From positions 36,678,001-36,742,000 of the forward strand of contig OX637394.1 of assembly GCA_951799425.1 (NCBI GenBank): 64,000 nt of DNA, read 5' to 3'. A program made the position numbers and the translations under genes. Each line of letters begins with the position of its first letter. Position 1 is the stretch's first letter. Of the stretch, positions 43,535 through 56,500 are shown piece by piece. The stretch comes from Ilex aquifolium. Taxonomy: Eukaryota; Streptophyta; Magnoliopsida; Aquifoliales; Aquifoliaceae. The notes below the pieces were generated by a model. That model ran no database searches. It saw only the letters and a program-made list of their open reading frames with translations, and was not told the DNA's origin.

Positions 43535-44760
43535 TCAAAGAATAATAGTTAAAGAGTCAGAATTACTTGAAGGAACAGGATCCGAAGACGGCAAGGTAGA
43601 TGGTATGGGCACCTCAATCGATGGTCGAGGACATCGAGAGTATACACGAAGTGGAGAAGGAGATGGTACCACAGTAGACAGTGGAATATCCGATGGTAAG
43701 GGAAGAGGTGCTGGTGTAAGGGACGACTCAAATTCCAGATCTTGAGGTTGAGCAAGTGCCAAAAAATACGGAACAAATTCATCAAAAGTGACATCATTAC
43801 TAGTGAAGTACCGACGAAGGGGAGAACTATACCAACGATACCCCTTTTGTGTATGGAAGTAACCAAGAAAGACACATTTGGTAGCACGAGGATCTAGTTT
43901 AAAAAACTTAGGGTCCAAGTTGTGAATATAACAGACACACTCAAAAATCTTAGGGATTAAGGAAAATAAGGGCTTACTAGAGAAAAAGACAGAATATGGA
44001 CTTTTCCCATTTAGTATAGAGGATGGTATACAATTAATAAGGTGACAAGTAGTGAGAACAACATCACTCCAAAAACAACGGAGAACATTCATCTGGAATA
44101 ACAGTGCAAGAGTAACTTCAAATAGATGAGGATTCTTGCGCGCAGCGATACCATTCTGTTGAGAGGTATAGGCACAAAAATTCTGATGAATAATGCCAGT
44201 TTTATGAAGATAAGCGACAAAGGGATCAGATTCATATTCATGAGCATTATCAGAACGTAAAATACAAATACGACAACCGTACTGGGTCTTTATTTCTTTA
44301 CGAAAGGTCTCAAATATAGAAAATAAGTCAGAACGAGCTTTAATAAGAAACAACCAGGTCACATGAAAATAATCATCTACAAATGTCACAAAATAAGGGT
44401 ATTTATTAGATGAAATATTATTTATTGGACCCCATACATCAGAATGTACTATTTCAAATGGACTAGACACACGATTATTGACTCTAGACTGAAAGGATAC
44501 ATGTTGATGCTTACTAAGTTGACAAACTTCACAAGACATAGACGACACATAAGTAAGACTTGGAACTTGATGCTTCGAATTCTGGAGAGAAGGATAACCA
44601 AGATGACGATGTCATTGAAAAGGAGATGAAGAGGTCTAGAGTGCCCGAGTAGGTGGATCAAGATCAAAGTAATAGAAACCAATGGCTTCATGCCTCGTAC
44701 CAATCTTCATCTTTGTCTGGAGATCCTAGAACACACAATAAAAGGGATAAAAGTTTATGA
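43535..44760 (-). pseudogene. Integrase of the copia element
   Basis: Zinc region remnants end in CEVCQLSKHQ. The core has PFEIVHSDVWGP (first Asp), the second Asp in ILRSDNAHEYES, and in the third position TSQQNGIAARKN, where functional members have QNGVAERKN: the catalytic Glu is Ala. C-terminal GKSPYSVFFSSKP, CVCYIHN and KCVFLGYFHTQKGYRWY are typical. The 337-codon frame is open, but the active site is dead. Confidence 0.85.
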
Positions 44761-44846
44761 AACAATTAAGGGAATGGATAATCTTGCTAATGGAAAGTAA
44801 ACTAAAAGGAAACTGAGGGACAAATAAAACGGATGATAAGGACATA

Positions 44847-45113
44847 TCAAGACTCAATTGAGTAGTCCCCAAACCTGAAACTTGAAGAGGTACCATTAGC
44901 AAGAGTAACACTATGTGTGGAAGTAGCAGATTGGTAAGTAGAAAAGACACCGGACACACCAGTCATGTGGTCAGAAGCGCCAGAGTCTATGATCCAGGGG
45001 TTGTGAGTGAAGGCCAATAAACAAGTGAAAGCGGTACCTGACTGGGCAAAGTAGAAATGGAGGAAGATATAACAACCTACTGTTGAGATAGGAACTGAGC
45101 GTACTCCTCTCAT
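44847..45113 (-). pseudogene. Protease of the copia element
   Basis: WIIDSGASDHMTG is the classic copia protease active site with its catalytic Asp intact. It lies between the Gag zinc knuckle and integrase. A frameshift connects it to gag. Confidence 0.8.
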
Positions 45114-46117
45114 GTAAGAGTAACTGACCCAAAATCAAGTGAAGCTGATGGAGGTATAGAGGTAGCAATCGAGGTGTCATCCTGATAGGAAACTTGGTTA
45201 GCAACACCCGAAGGATTAGCATGTAAATCCCAACAATAATCAACAGTGTGCTCCCCACGACCACAATGAGTGCATGAACGAGAACGTGACCGCCCTCCAC
45301 GACCTCCAGTACAGCTTCCCTGACCTCTACGACCACCACGATTACCACGACCACCTCGGGAACTATCACTATGGCCACTAGGGACAACAAGAGTGGAGCG
45401 ATCAATAGACACACCAGGATCTGTGTTGGAAGAGCTAGTAGAGAAGGTGGCACGCTGTAAGTGGGAGAAAACCTCAAGTAGAGACGAAAGATTAGAGCCA
45501 CAAAAAATCTGAGAGTGAATAGAATTATATTCAAGTTTCAAACCAACTAGAAAATGAACAACATTCAAATCTTCATGCTACTTCTGTCAAACCACTGCAT
45601 CAGTAGTAAATAGGTGGTAGAGCTTCAATTCTGCACAAACTCCCTAAACATGAGAGTAATAGTCCTCAAGACTCATAGTACCCTACTCCAGGTGAAAATA
45701 TTGTTTGCACACCTCATATGTACGAGTAAAATTCCCTATGCTAGACAATATGGTGGCCAAGTGATCCCATATATCTTTGGTTGTGTCGAAGTAAAGCAAA
45801 GTAGAATTGATAATGGGAAATAATTTAAGCATCTTCATGTTCCCATTGTCTACTAAATATTTCTTAAATCCTTTGCCTTTAAGAAACACTTAAATAGATC
45901 ATGACCATAAAAAATAATTAGTCCCATTGAATTTAACAAATGTCATGGGACCATTAAGTAGAACCATAGGAGAAAAATTATGTGGCATGGGTGGAATAAG
46001 AGTAGACTGACCATCATCATTTTTATTCGTGGGTTCTATAATTGTATAGCAATAATAGAACCAAAGGAAAAGAAGAAAGGACCGCGTTACAGCAAAGGGA
46101 GCAGGCTGGAAGAACAC
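45110..46117 (-). pseudogene. Gag of the copia element
   Basis: The N-terminal part has FVKFNGTNYFLWS, the common F-N-G-x-N-Y-x-W start of copia Gag, then DIWDHLATILS. The C-terminal part is Gly/Arg-rich (SSRGGRGNRGGRRGQGS) and ends in the zinc knuckle CTHCGRGEHTVDYC (C-x2-C-x4-H-x4-C). Stops and frameshifts separate three pieces at about 45,900 and 45,600. Confidence 0.8.
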
Positions 46118-46925
46118 AAAAGAGCGTTGAACTGGACCAGAAAGGTTACTAGTCTGCTGAACCGGACCTGAATCGAGGACTGGATGCTTGAACCAGACCA
46201 GAAAAATTGGCTAGATGCTTGAATCGAATGAAACACCTACTGGATGGCTGAACTGGATTAGGGAAGGCTGCTGGATGCCTAAACCGGACCAAAAAAGGGG
46301 TTTGTACTGCTGAACCAGTGTGGAACCAGCTTGGAAGGGTTGAATAGAAGTGAACTGGTCTTGAACCGGATCAGGTTGAGATGAACCAGTCGGGCTGGCT
46401 AAATAGAAACTGATTGGCTGGATTAGACTAATCTGTGGATTGGGTCTGGATTGGACTAAGCTGTCTCAACTGGGTTGGACTGGATTGGGCGCAACTAGGC
46501 TGGACCAGAACGCTTATTAGGTTGGTCTTGAGTTGAGTTGGGCCTGTTGTTGGACTATATTGGGCTTAAGAACAAACCAAACCTGCCTGATCCGAATCAA
46601 CCTAGGCTCTTTTCTTTTCCACTGCCAAGGTTTCAACGAAATCCTAGGTTCAACAGTGCCGCTTCACACTAGAAAACGCAATACCACTACCACAACGAAT
46701 CACCACCACGCCACCACAGCGAATCTCTGATGACTAGCACAACCACCACCATGATGTAACAACATCACCACAACGATCGCCAATGACGTAACGCCACCAC
46801 CACAGCAACCTCTGACGACGTAACACCACCACCACAACAACCTTCGACGATGCAACACCACCACCGCAACAATTCACGATTGATCTCCACAACACACCCA
46901 CACTATTGTAGACATTAAACCATAA
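46118..46925 (-). repeat. Repeat-rich leader of the copia element
   Basis: From about 46,130 to 46,520 the plus strand carries many degenerate copies of words like CTGAACCGGACC, TGGATGCTTGAACC and GAACCAG. From about 46,670 to 46,900 it carries CACCAC/ACAACGA triplet-type repeats. It lies between the primer binding site and gag, where no ORF is expected. Confidence 0.7.
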
Positions 46926-46959
46926 CCCATGACCCTAAGACCATGGTCGTGGAAATTAC

Positions 46960-47074
46960 TTTTTTTTGGTCCAGCCTACCGGTATCCGAACCCACTGGGC
47001 CGACTAATCCGGTATCGGAGCGGGTCCTGGGGTTAAGGTTTTAAACTCCTCCCAACGGGCTTGCGGGGGATCGA
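46960..47074 (-). mobile_element. Truncated SINE-like insertion with 20-bp TSD
   Basis: A 115-bp segment is flanked by perfect 20-bp direct repeats starting ACCATGGTCG (46,940-46,959; 47,075-47,094). On the minus strand it begins at TCGATCCCCCGC, which with the target's GGT makes a tRNA B box, and ends in a run of A. Long target duplications plus an A-tail are the mark of L1-type retroposition. Confidence 0.7.
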
Positions 47075-47213
47075 ACCATGGTCGTGGAAATTACGACCAA
47101 GCTAACAATTTCGAACAGAAAAAAGTAGAAAAGAAAGAAGAAGAAGATGAAGTTCTTAGATTAAATCCTCGATAAAAAAAATCAAATTTAGGATTCGATA
47201 TGATTTGATACCA

Positions 47214-47386
47214 TGTTAAGTTTAGAGAGTTAACACAATATTAGAGAAAGACGGAAAGTGGTCAAAAAATTTAAACTACCTATCACAAACCACTTATATT
47301 TATAGTTAACTCGTACCATACAAAAGATGTGTATACCCTCTAGTGGTATACTTATTACAATTAGTATTTACATAATACTCTTAGCA
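47214..47386 (-). repeat. 5' LTR of the copia element
   Basis: It runs from TGTTAAGTTTAG to CTCTTAGCA on the plus strand. The primer binding site TGGTATCA is directly next to its end at 47,213. Confidence 0.9.
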
Positions 47387-49715
47387 ACAATCAATGAGCG
47401 AAACTCTTTGTTGAAATGACCTACGAGAAAGGATCCTATCCTCCAGCTCATTGTTCAGCACCTTTTGGCAACTGTTTGTTGGTAGATTGCCTCTCATTGC
47501 AATGCACAATATGTTATTGCCACATGCCAAGGCTACCAAGCTTTACTATGAGAAGTTTCAGGCCTTTAACTGGCCTTAAAGTCTATACTTGATTTTCTTT
47601 AAACAATTTATTTTTGACCCTTTCTTTAAAAAAATATGTTGATGCAACCTAAACAAGGTGGATACGTAGGCATTGTTGCATATATGTTTATGTATAAGCC
47701 GATGAGCTAAATCGAGAAGCACCAAGCAGGACCCTAGTTTTTAATGTGGTCTGGTAAGTGGTTTTATTCCAAGAAAGAATAATACCATAAACATTGAATT
47801 ACTCCTAGTTTCTTGGGTCTCTTTGTTGCCAGTAGTTCTTGTGATCTCTGTTTTTTTTTCCTTGGTTTCTTGATTGTTGTCCCTCTTTCTTCTTTGTTCA
47901 AGCAACAAGCTTCTACTGGGATCGACATTAGGTGGCATTCCAACTACTTGGTTCCTTCGGTGGTAATCTCTTCAGAGTTGGAAGAAATCAGGAGGCGATA
48001 TCTTCTTCTTGCAGACTTGCCCCTGCGAGTTCCGACTTCTCTAATGTTTGGTTTGTCAATTTTGTTTTGATATTAAGTGTCATCTACTGAGTTTTTTGAA
48101 GAATTAATATTTCAGTTAATGCAAAAAGGACGTTTAACAAAAAAAAAAAACTAACCCCTTCCTACCTTCAAGACTTATATAATAGATATTCAAGCTTCGA
48201 ACTCTAGGTAGTCTTAGGGTTTAAAGATACATTTAATCATTCAAGTATTACGAAAATGATACAATTCATTGCAGTTTCCTAAAATCATATAAAAACACTT
48301 TTTATAGATATTCTGTATGAATTGCAAATCCAAAAATATGTTGCCAACATAATTTTTTATCAACAGTTTATTTATTAAATCTAAAAAATTTCTAGCCCCA
48401 AATAGCTGGAACACAGCTTTGTTGAGTTATTATCCCATTAAGCTAATTGACATGTACATTGAGTTATTTCCTTGTTTAGTTCAGTTAGTGAAAAATAGAA
48501 CAAAAATCCATCAGTCTTTTGCAGAACTTTTAGGTTTACAAAATGTTGTGATCTAACATGGTTAATCTCTTGTTAAATAGGACTATCGATCACCTAGTAC
48601 ACGGAGATTATCCTCCAGAAATGCATTGCGAATTACCCAGGTTCTCCAAAGAGGAAACAGAGTGGATAAAAGGCAGTATTGACTTCATCGGAATTAACCA
48701 TTATTCGACTCTTTATGCCCAAGACTGCATATATTCTAGCTGCGATCACACGATCTGAGGCTTTATAAAGACTACTAAAGAGCAAGATGGAGTTCCTATT
48801 GGACATCGAGTATGAAATCTGGGGTGTTTTTATTTTAAAACTCTCTTTTATCTCATTACTGTTCTTTTTAAATTTATTGTTCTTGTTTCCAACAGACAGA
48901 AATGGCTAGATGTTTTGTGGTTCCAAGAGGCATGGAGGAGATCATCAACTATGTTAACAACAGATACTATAACAAGCCTATGTTTGTGACAGAAAATGGT
49001 GAGTAAATGGCTCAGTTATCTTCAATATTTGATGTTAAATAGGTCCACTGAAATAGTTATAGTATGTAAGTATAGATATATCACATCTGAATCTTACTTC
49101 ATACTTTTCCTTAGTTAAAGATGTGTCATGACCGTGAATTTTAGTAATAAAGGAAAGTATTTTTGGGAGCACTCTAAATTTTGCTGGTAATAATAGATCA
49201 CCACAAATCATATATAGCTTGATAACTAACTTGCAAAGATAGAATCCAAGTTGATTTTTTATCAAAGACCAAACAAAATGCCAAGAACCGAAAGAACAAG
49301 GTACATTACAACTAAGACTACTAAGTTCTAGCATTGTCTTTTATATTTTGGAACTTTAATTTGTGACTTAAAACCTCAGGGTATTCTCCGCTAGAGCAAC
49401 AAGGGGTACAAGTTCAAGACGAACTGCATGATGTGAAACGAATTGGATTTCACAAAGGATACCTTGCTTCTTTGGCCAAGCAATAAGTTGACGGTTATAC
49501 TCAACAAAACCTTGTTACTACTACTGATGGTCAAAGCCATAAATTTTGTTCTTTCTTTTTTAGCACTAAATCATTAAACACCTTTCTATCCACTTTCACA
49601 TATATGAAGTTAATATCCTAAAATTACGCAGAACAAGTTATATATATTTGGTAATTATCATTAGTCTCCAATATATTCTTATTGATATCTCTGACTCGGG
49701 AAGAAGTTGTATTGA

Positions 49716-49985
<270 letters not shown>

Positions 49986-49988
49986 TAA

Positions 49989-50968
49989 TGATATCAAGGA
50001 TGATTCATTTTGTTTTCGTCCCCATGCTCAATCATCTTTGGAAATTGTTTGCTATTGTTGTTGTATGGCATATAATGTGCCAGAAAGGCATTTCTAAAGA
50101 GATTTCAAATCGAAAATATAAATGTAAACAATTTGGCATCAGTAACTCTGCTCTAAACACCAACTAACCACTGTTTCGAGTTTAGGTCCCCTGAATTTGG
50201 GTTTTCTGCCAAATTGCGATTGCATCACATGTCGAGTTTGCATCAAATGTGATGTTGTCGAATAATAAACTGCACGATTCTCATTGTGTAGCTTACCTTG
50301 ATCAATATTTTACTCTGAATTTTTGCCTAGATTGAGATGATTCGGATGCCCTATGTTTCACATTTGTGAAAAGATGAAACAACATCTATTGTAGGAAACT
50401 TGAGGCCACAGGACAACACAGTTGTCAAGGGAAAAAAAATGTGAGGTCGTATCTTTCCCAAAATAGTGATATTCCTCATTAAAAATTATTTTTTCATAAT
50501 AGCAAATCATCTCAACCTTGTGGTCTTTGGATTTGGATCAAAAGCTAACAGACTATTTTCGAAACAGATTAACACTGAGATACACATCTATTTCCTCTCT
50601 GTAGCAATGGTTTAGAACCCCCTAAACCCAAACTTCATTAGAGGACACTGTCACAGTGAATTTAAGAATTTGAACATATCATAATCCATGGAAGCATTCC
50701 CACTAACATGGATTGAAACCTTCCAAGAGACCCTTGTTATGTTTTAATATATTTTTTATGTAATCTAAGAGTTGGTTATGGGAAGATTATTAGTGAGTGA
50801 GTATTTTGTGGGTAGCTTTCTAGGTGTTTACTAAGATAGTGGAGTCATGGGTCAGGTTAATTTATTAAAGTAGTTTTTACCATCTTGGATTTAAAGATCT
50901 TTCCATCAATGAAATGAATATGTTGGATTTTGAGATAAACTTTCTTATGAAGTTTGGAGATTAGGTTA
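49989..50968 (+). repeat. 3' flank of the pseudogene (duplicated) and unassigned DNA
   Basis: 50,230-50,440 matches 28,460-28,650 downstream of gene 1. The remainder to 50,968 has no gene and no clear repeat. Confidence 0.6.
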
Positions 50969-51470
50969 TGACAAGCCTAGATCCAATTGGGCCTGGGCCC
51001 AGTCCATGCATTAAGCCCAAATCATCAAAAGGCAAGTTAGACTTAGCTCATGGCCCCAGTTCAATCCGAAGCTCAAGAGTTCAGGGAAAGTCAACGCACG
51101 TGGAAGAGCAATCATCGGGATAACCATTACTCCAAGATAATGTTTATCTTCAATTGTAGCTATCCTCTCCGATAGATTAATAGCTTGACCTTCATGTCAC
51201 TGTCACAATTAGGGCTCTGCGCCTATAAATTGTAAACCCTTTACACATGGGAGAAGATCTCACACACCTCACCTTGAGCATATTCTTGCGCTCTCTCTCT
51301 CTCTTACTAACTTGTACTTTCTCATTAATAGAGTTCTCCGGCTACCGTTGCCACCTTCAGTGGTTAGGTCACCTAGACTCAACCACCCAACCTTTGTCTC
51401 TTATTATTAATTGTCTTACACTACAAACTTGACTGATTTAATCATGCATAGTCAACTTTGTGCATCATCA
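50969..51470 (+). mobile_element. Solo LTR of a gypsy 1-related family
   Basis: It starts TGACAAGCC and ends TTTGTGCATCATCA, the same end as the gypsy 1 LTR read on its own strand. TATAAAT lies at 51,224-51,230. Flanks are GGTTA and GGTTC, a 5-bp duplication with one change. No primer site or internal region follows, so it is a solo LTR left by recombination. Confidence 0.7.
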
Positions 51471-52079
51471 GGTTCATCTCGAGTTGAACCACCGGAGGTT
51501 TCCAACACCTCTCGAAGCAAGTTTTTCTTTTTCCAATTCTATTTTTTGTTTATTTTTTAATTCCTCAAAGTGTGCTCGTAACAATATCACAACTAGTTCA
51601 GGAAACCTCGACCTAGATATAGATCCAGTTCAAAAAATGATGGATACAGGAACACATGGAATGCCTTCAAGATTTGGAAAAAGAAAATTTGGAGGTCGGT
51701 CCATATTTTAGGACTTATTGGGCTTTAAGTTCATTCTCAAAATTATGTTGGGTTTAAGAACATTTATGTAGCAATTGTCCAAAATACCCTCAACTCCTTT
51801 CCCTCAAAGAAGAAACCAAATAAAAAAGTCGATTTTATCGAAACTCGACCTATGTACATGAAAAACAATAACATTTTAAAAAATAATAATATTTAAAATC
51901 AAACAGTAACATTTAAAATAAAAGAGAGGAACATTGAACATAATAGGGATATAAATAGTAACGTCAACACAATAGTGACCAAAAAACAGTAACATATTAA
52001 ACCAATTGATGTTACTATATGAGATCGAATTGAATTTCGAAGATACAAATATTTTTTGACCATTTCAGCAATTCATATT
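51471..52079. other. Gene-free stretch
   Basis: AT-rich sequence without a supported gene, RNA or clear repeat. Repeated AACATTTAAAA-like words near 51,870-51,990 are weak. Confidence 0.5.
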
Positions 52080-52750
52080 GAATTTCTCTTTTACAAGTTT
52101 AATTAGAGAGAGAAATTGGCAGATGGCCAAGAGAAGATAAAATAGGACAATCCATGATTTTGTAGATTGATTGATTGGGTTTAGTAGCCTCTTAATTTTG
52201 GATTTGAGTACGATATTGGCAAAAAAAAATAGCATACATCCAAAATTTACTAATTTTAATGAATTTTTTATAATTTTGTGGGTTATTTTATAATAAAAAA
52301 AAATTATAATTTTTGTGGGTGATTTATCACATTTATGGGTGTTTTTACCACAAAAAATGATAAAAATATCTATAAAAATGATAAGATACTAAAATTTTTT
52401 TCGATACCATAGACTTGTCCCTTAATTGTCAATTTTGTGAAAATTTGGTCAAGTTCAATCATTTTATTAGGTTAGTAGGCTCCTATGTAACCTACTACCT
52501 ATGGACTCAATAATTTAAGCATGCATGATTAAGCTTGTTGGAAATTAATATAAATTAAAACTAGTTGCATCTTGAGCTGCAAGCTTGATATTTTTGGTTA
52601 AAATAGTCTCTCTACGTTGACACACCAACAATTTTGTGTATTCACGTGTATTACTTCCCTTCATGTCCCACCCCAACTTATTGCCTTTATGACTACTTCG
52701 AGTCAACCAAATTAAGTACATTAGTGATTATATAACTTCTTTCTTTTATA
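52080..52750 (+). repeat. Duplicated 5' flank, copy 3
   Basis: 52,105-52,520 resembles the blocks at 17,255 and 29,050 (AAGAGAAGATAAAATAGGACA, TAGTAGGCTCCTATGTAA). 52,575-52,740 resembles 10,045-10,140 and 11,790-11,860. It marks a third unit of the segmental duplication; no beta-glucosidase exon follows in this window. Confidence 0.6.
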
Positions 52751-52849
52751 GAACTTTTGAGCTATTTCTCCAAAATCTTATAATTGTGTTGCTCCAAAGA
52801 TTTGTTGTTATCGACGGAAAGATCTCAATCGATAAATAGTTCTCAGGTG

Positions 52850-53313
52850 ATTGTTTGTGAGAGATTCAAATGTCTTATTTTAAGATTTCCTTGTATGAAT
52901 TTAATGGACATACACACAGTGAAGGAAACTAATAAAAGAGTATTTCTTTATTAATTCAATTGAAGGGACTTCCATTATAGAAAATACTGATTAACAGCCT
53001 TGAATGTAGTAGGAACTGCCTCCTAAAACTAACTTAAAATTATTCCTAAAAATACCCAGATCGTGGGTCTTGTTGGTGTTGGTGTTAGTGTTTTTTTTTT
53101 TTTTGGGGGGGGAGGGGGAGGGGGAGGAGAGAGAGGGTTGAATGTATCCTTCATCTTCTCCACTACATGCCCTTTTATAGTCATTATCTTTGACGGTCAT
53201 CTACCGCCTTTCTTCAATTTCTGCCATGTGGCATCTTCTTAATACATCAAGAATGCCAGATGTCGATACATTGAATATTCATAAGATTTATTTATTTTAT
53301 GTTTAAATAATGC
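52850..53313 (-). repeat. Probable 3' LTR of gypsy 3
   Basis: On the minus strand it follows a G-rich tract and contains TATAAAAGG (53,171-53,179). Boundaries are uncertain because no second LTR is in the window for comparison. Confidence 0.4.
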
Positions 53314-53337
53314 TCCCCCTCCCCCCCCCCCCCCCCC
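53314..53337 (-). promoter_or_regulatory. Polypurine tract of gypsy 3
   Basis: A G-run with the form GGGGGGAGGGGGAG on the minus strand lies between the antisense ORF and the probable 3' LTR. Confidence 0.5.
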
Positions 53338-53505
53338 AAAATTTAACTGGGTTTAATTAATAACTCAAATGAATGAACAATAACAACCATCTTTTCCTTC
53401 AAAACACATATTTAAAGAGTTTTGGCGACTGAACTATTCATTTCGTTGTCTTCTATTTGATTCCTTCTTCCTATCCTGCTTCTTTTCCAGCGATTACTCT
53501 TTACA

Positions 53506-56500
53506 ATGCTTGAGATGACTCCAAAGAAGCAAAACCCTTCATCTTCGTTTTTATTTGAAATTCCTTTTTCACCGAGATTTCCTACTGACATTAAGCAAGT
53601 AGCACATGACTCTGTAGACCATAGGATTTTGATTCATACCCCTAGGGGTGTCCATGGGCCGGGCTGGGCCAGCCCAGGCTAGGCCCGCACAAGCCCTTAC
53701 CCAAGTGAGTTATCGGGCGGGTCGGGTCGGGCTTGGCTAGGGGTAGGCTACCCACAACCCAACCCACGAGCCTATTGGTTAGGCCTACTCGCGGGTTTTT
53801 TTATATACAACTTCATTTAAAAATAATAAATATTTTTGTAACTTAATATTTGTGTAAATTATATTTTTGAATAAAAAGTAGAGTAAAAAATGGATAAAAA
53901 TAAAATAATAAATAATTTTATTTTTAGTTAGGGGATGAACTACATCTAATAGAATGAATACATCACAATTAAATTGACACCTACTCACCTATCTATCATT
54001 TGCATTACTTTACTATTTAAAACTTGTATGCTTAATACATGGAAAAAAAAAATACATTATTTATAGTATCTAATTTTTTAAAATTTCAAATTCTGACATT
54101 TGGAGACTTATTTCAAAATTTCAAATTTAATGGTCTAAAAGTCTAACTTTTTTTCAAAGGAAGGGTAGGCGGGCGGGCTTTTCGGCCAGGTTTATTCAGG
54201 CGGGCTATTGGGCCGGGCTTCGGGCAGGGTAATGGGTTTGCCCCCAAACCCAAGCCTTCTTTTTAAGGATATTAAGTTCGGGCTCGGGCGGGCCAACTAT
54301 CGGATTTTGGGACTATTTTTTTGGGCCGAGTAACGGGACCCCTGGGTGACCCAACTCATGGACATCCCTACCTACCCCTAGTTCTAGTGGGGCTCTTGCT
54401 CTTAGTCCTTCCCTCAAATCGTATGCATGTGAAGGATTTGCAGACCATTATCCTGTTCATCAAGGTGAAACCCTAATGTTGAACCAATCCCAACTCTTGT
54501 GGAAGTCTTGGATCTAGGGGACCAACCCTCTTCGCTCGTGGATTAACCCTGATCAACGATGGATTGATTGGGTTACAAAATTGGAGCCCCACTTTGCCTC
54601 CCAATGGAGATGCTCATGTATCTTTGAAATGATCAAACTCTCCACCTGCAAAATGCACATGAATCAATGGTTAATTAGTGTTGTTTCGTGCTTCTGGTCC
54701 CAATCATACGTCATACTCCTGCCTGTTGGCATGATATTCCCAATAATTCTTGACATAGCTCACCTAACGGGGCTTCTATCGACAGATATGGAGGTAAACG
54801 TTTGCATTTCCACTGATTTTGGTCGCGATTTTGTTAACATCCCCTCCAGTGTAAGATATAGTGAACTCATTAATCGTTTCTTTGCCTCTAAATCTCTCAA
54901 TCCTTTGTTTGTAGAGCATGTTGTCTTTCTTCTTTATTGACTTTGTCGATTTGTTCTTTGTGCTCCTGGTTTCAAGGTAACTAAAGAATATGTTGGAGCA
55001 GCCATTCATTTAGCCAATAAAAAGAAACTTGTTTTGACCCCTTTTGTTCTTGGGGCATTATATAGAAGCCTCTTTAATCTAACAAAAAATAGGTTCACTT
55101 TTAGTTGTGGAGGCCCTTTTTGGTTTTTTAACGCTTGGCTCTATGCTTATTTTCCTGAGGTCTGGCCCCTTGAACCTTTGCCTAGGCCTAAATTTTAAGT
55201 TCTTAACTACGCCATCGATTCTTGTCTTCCCCATCTTGGTACATAGAGAAAAATTTTGATTCTTACTTTGAAGCCTTCTTTAATCTTAAAAAAGACAGAT
55301 TGGACTCTTTATACACTCTTTTTTTTTTCTAAATTTTCCCACTCTTTTGATTTTATCAAGTCATTCTAAGCTGACCCATATATCAATTATGAAGAGGCTA
55401 ACGAATTACAGCGTAACTTCTGGGGTAGTGTCTTACTACCCCGTTACCTTCATATGGGAGGTTCTATTTTTGCCTCCAAATTCTCCAGTTGTAACTTTGA
55501 AAGCTACAATCCAAGTCAATTTGCCAGACAATTTGGTCTGAATCAAACTATTCCTTTCTCCTACATGCACCATTCTATCGATGAGCCTGCAAGTGAGAGG
55601 ATGACGATTAAATAAAATTTTCTAGTCCATCAAATCTCTCGGGCTTACGAGAAATTACTAAAGTCTAGTCCCCAAGGTTGCTACAGTCTGGCATCGATGC
55701 CCATGACACTGCTGCTCAAAAAAGGTTTAAACCTTTTCAAGCAACTACTGAGGTGCCCATGGTTCTTGCAATCGATCAACAAGAAACTGAAGAAACCCCT
55801 CTCCTTCGCAAGAAAACAATTGCTCATTCCCTATTGAACACACGAGAAGAAACAACTTCTATGGGGAAAGCCCCACTGCCAACGACCTCTGACCCTTGTC
55901 TAAAAGGAACTGAAGAAATGATTCTTTCTCCATCTGATAGTGGGATATACTGATCAGCAAACTCATCCCTATGACCAAGCATACTGGCAGAAAACTTAAG
56001 GTAGTTACTAAAGCAAGAATTACATTTCCATGCTTTCATTCTTCTTCTTTTTTAACACGCCCTTTAATGTCTTGATTTTTCCCCCTTTCTTTCTTATAAA
56101 GGAGATAAGAAACAAGTTGCATTACCAGAACATAACAGTTCAGAATATTTTCCTCCAACTCCTTCAAGGCAAAGGGACACTATTACCCCAGAGGACCAAG
56201 GAGACCACAAAAATGGTAGCTATAGTCATTGCCACTCCCGTGAGCTAGTTTATGCCTCTGTTGCCTATTGAGGGTCAACCAACACCTCCTCAACAGGATC
56301 CTCCAATTAAGACTAACATCATTTCTGAGGGGACTGCTTGCTAAGACTCTACCATTCCAACCCCTGGCATTTTGAGAGTCAAGCTAACTCTCCTCAACTG
56401 GATCCTTCTCAATACAACTTTCTTACTAAACCAAGTTCTACTCCTGAGGAAGCTGCTTATGAGGGTTTTACTATCCCAAATCCTACCAATGATCCTTCAG

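Larger units (their letters stand above)
41707..47386 (-). mobile_element. Ty1/copia retrotransposon, full length
   Basis: This 5,680-bp minus-strand element has two 173-bp LTRs and perfect target duplications ACAAT (41,702-41,706; 47,387-47,391). It sits in exon 7 of the pseudogene within the TINEP codons. Order on its strand: 5' LTR (47,386-47,214), primer binding site TGGTATCA adjacent to the LTR (initiator Met tRNA type), a long repeat-rich leader, gag, protease, integrase, RT, RNase H, purine tract TTTGAGGAGGAG, and 3' LTR (41,879-41,707). The integrase-before-RT order is diagnostic of copia. The LTRs differ at about 14 of 173 positions. All ORFs are broken. Confidence 0.95.

Noticed and set aside
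46960-47094. A tRNA gene suggested by a GGTTCGATCC box
   Set aside because: No A box or cloverleaf is present; the TSD and A-tail show a SINE-type fragment.
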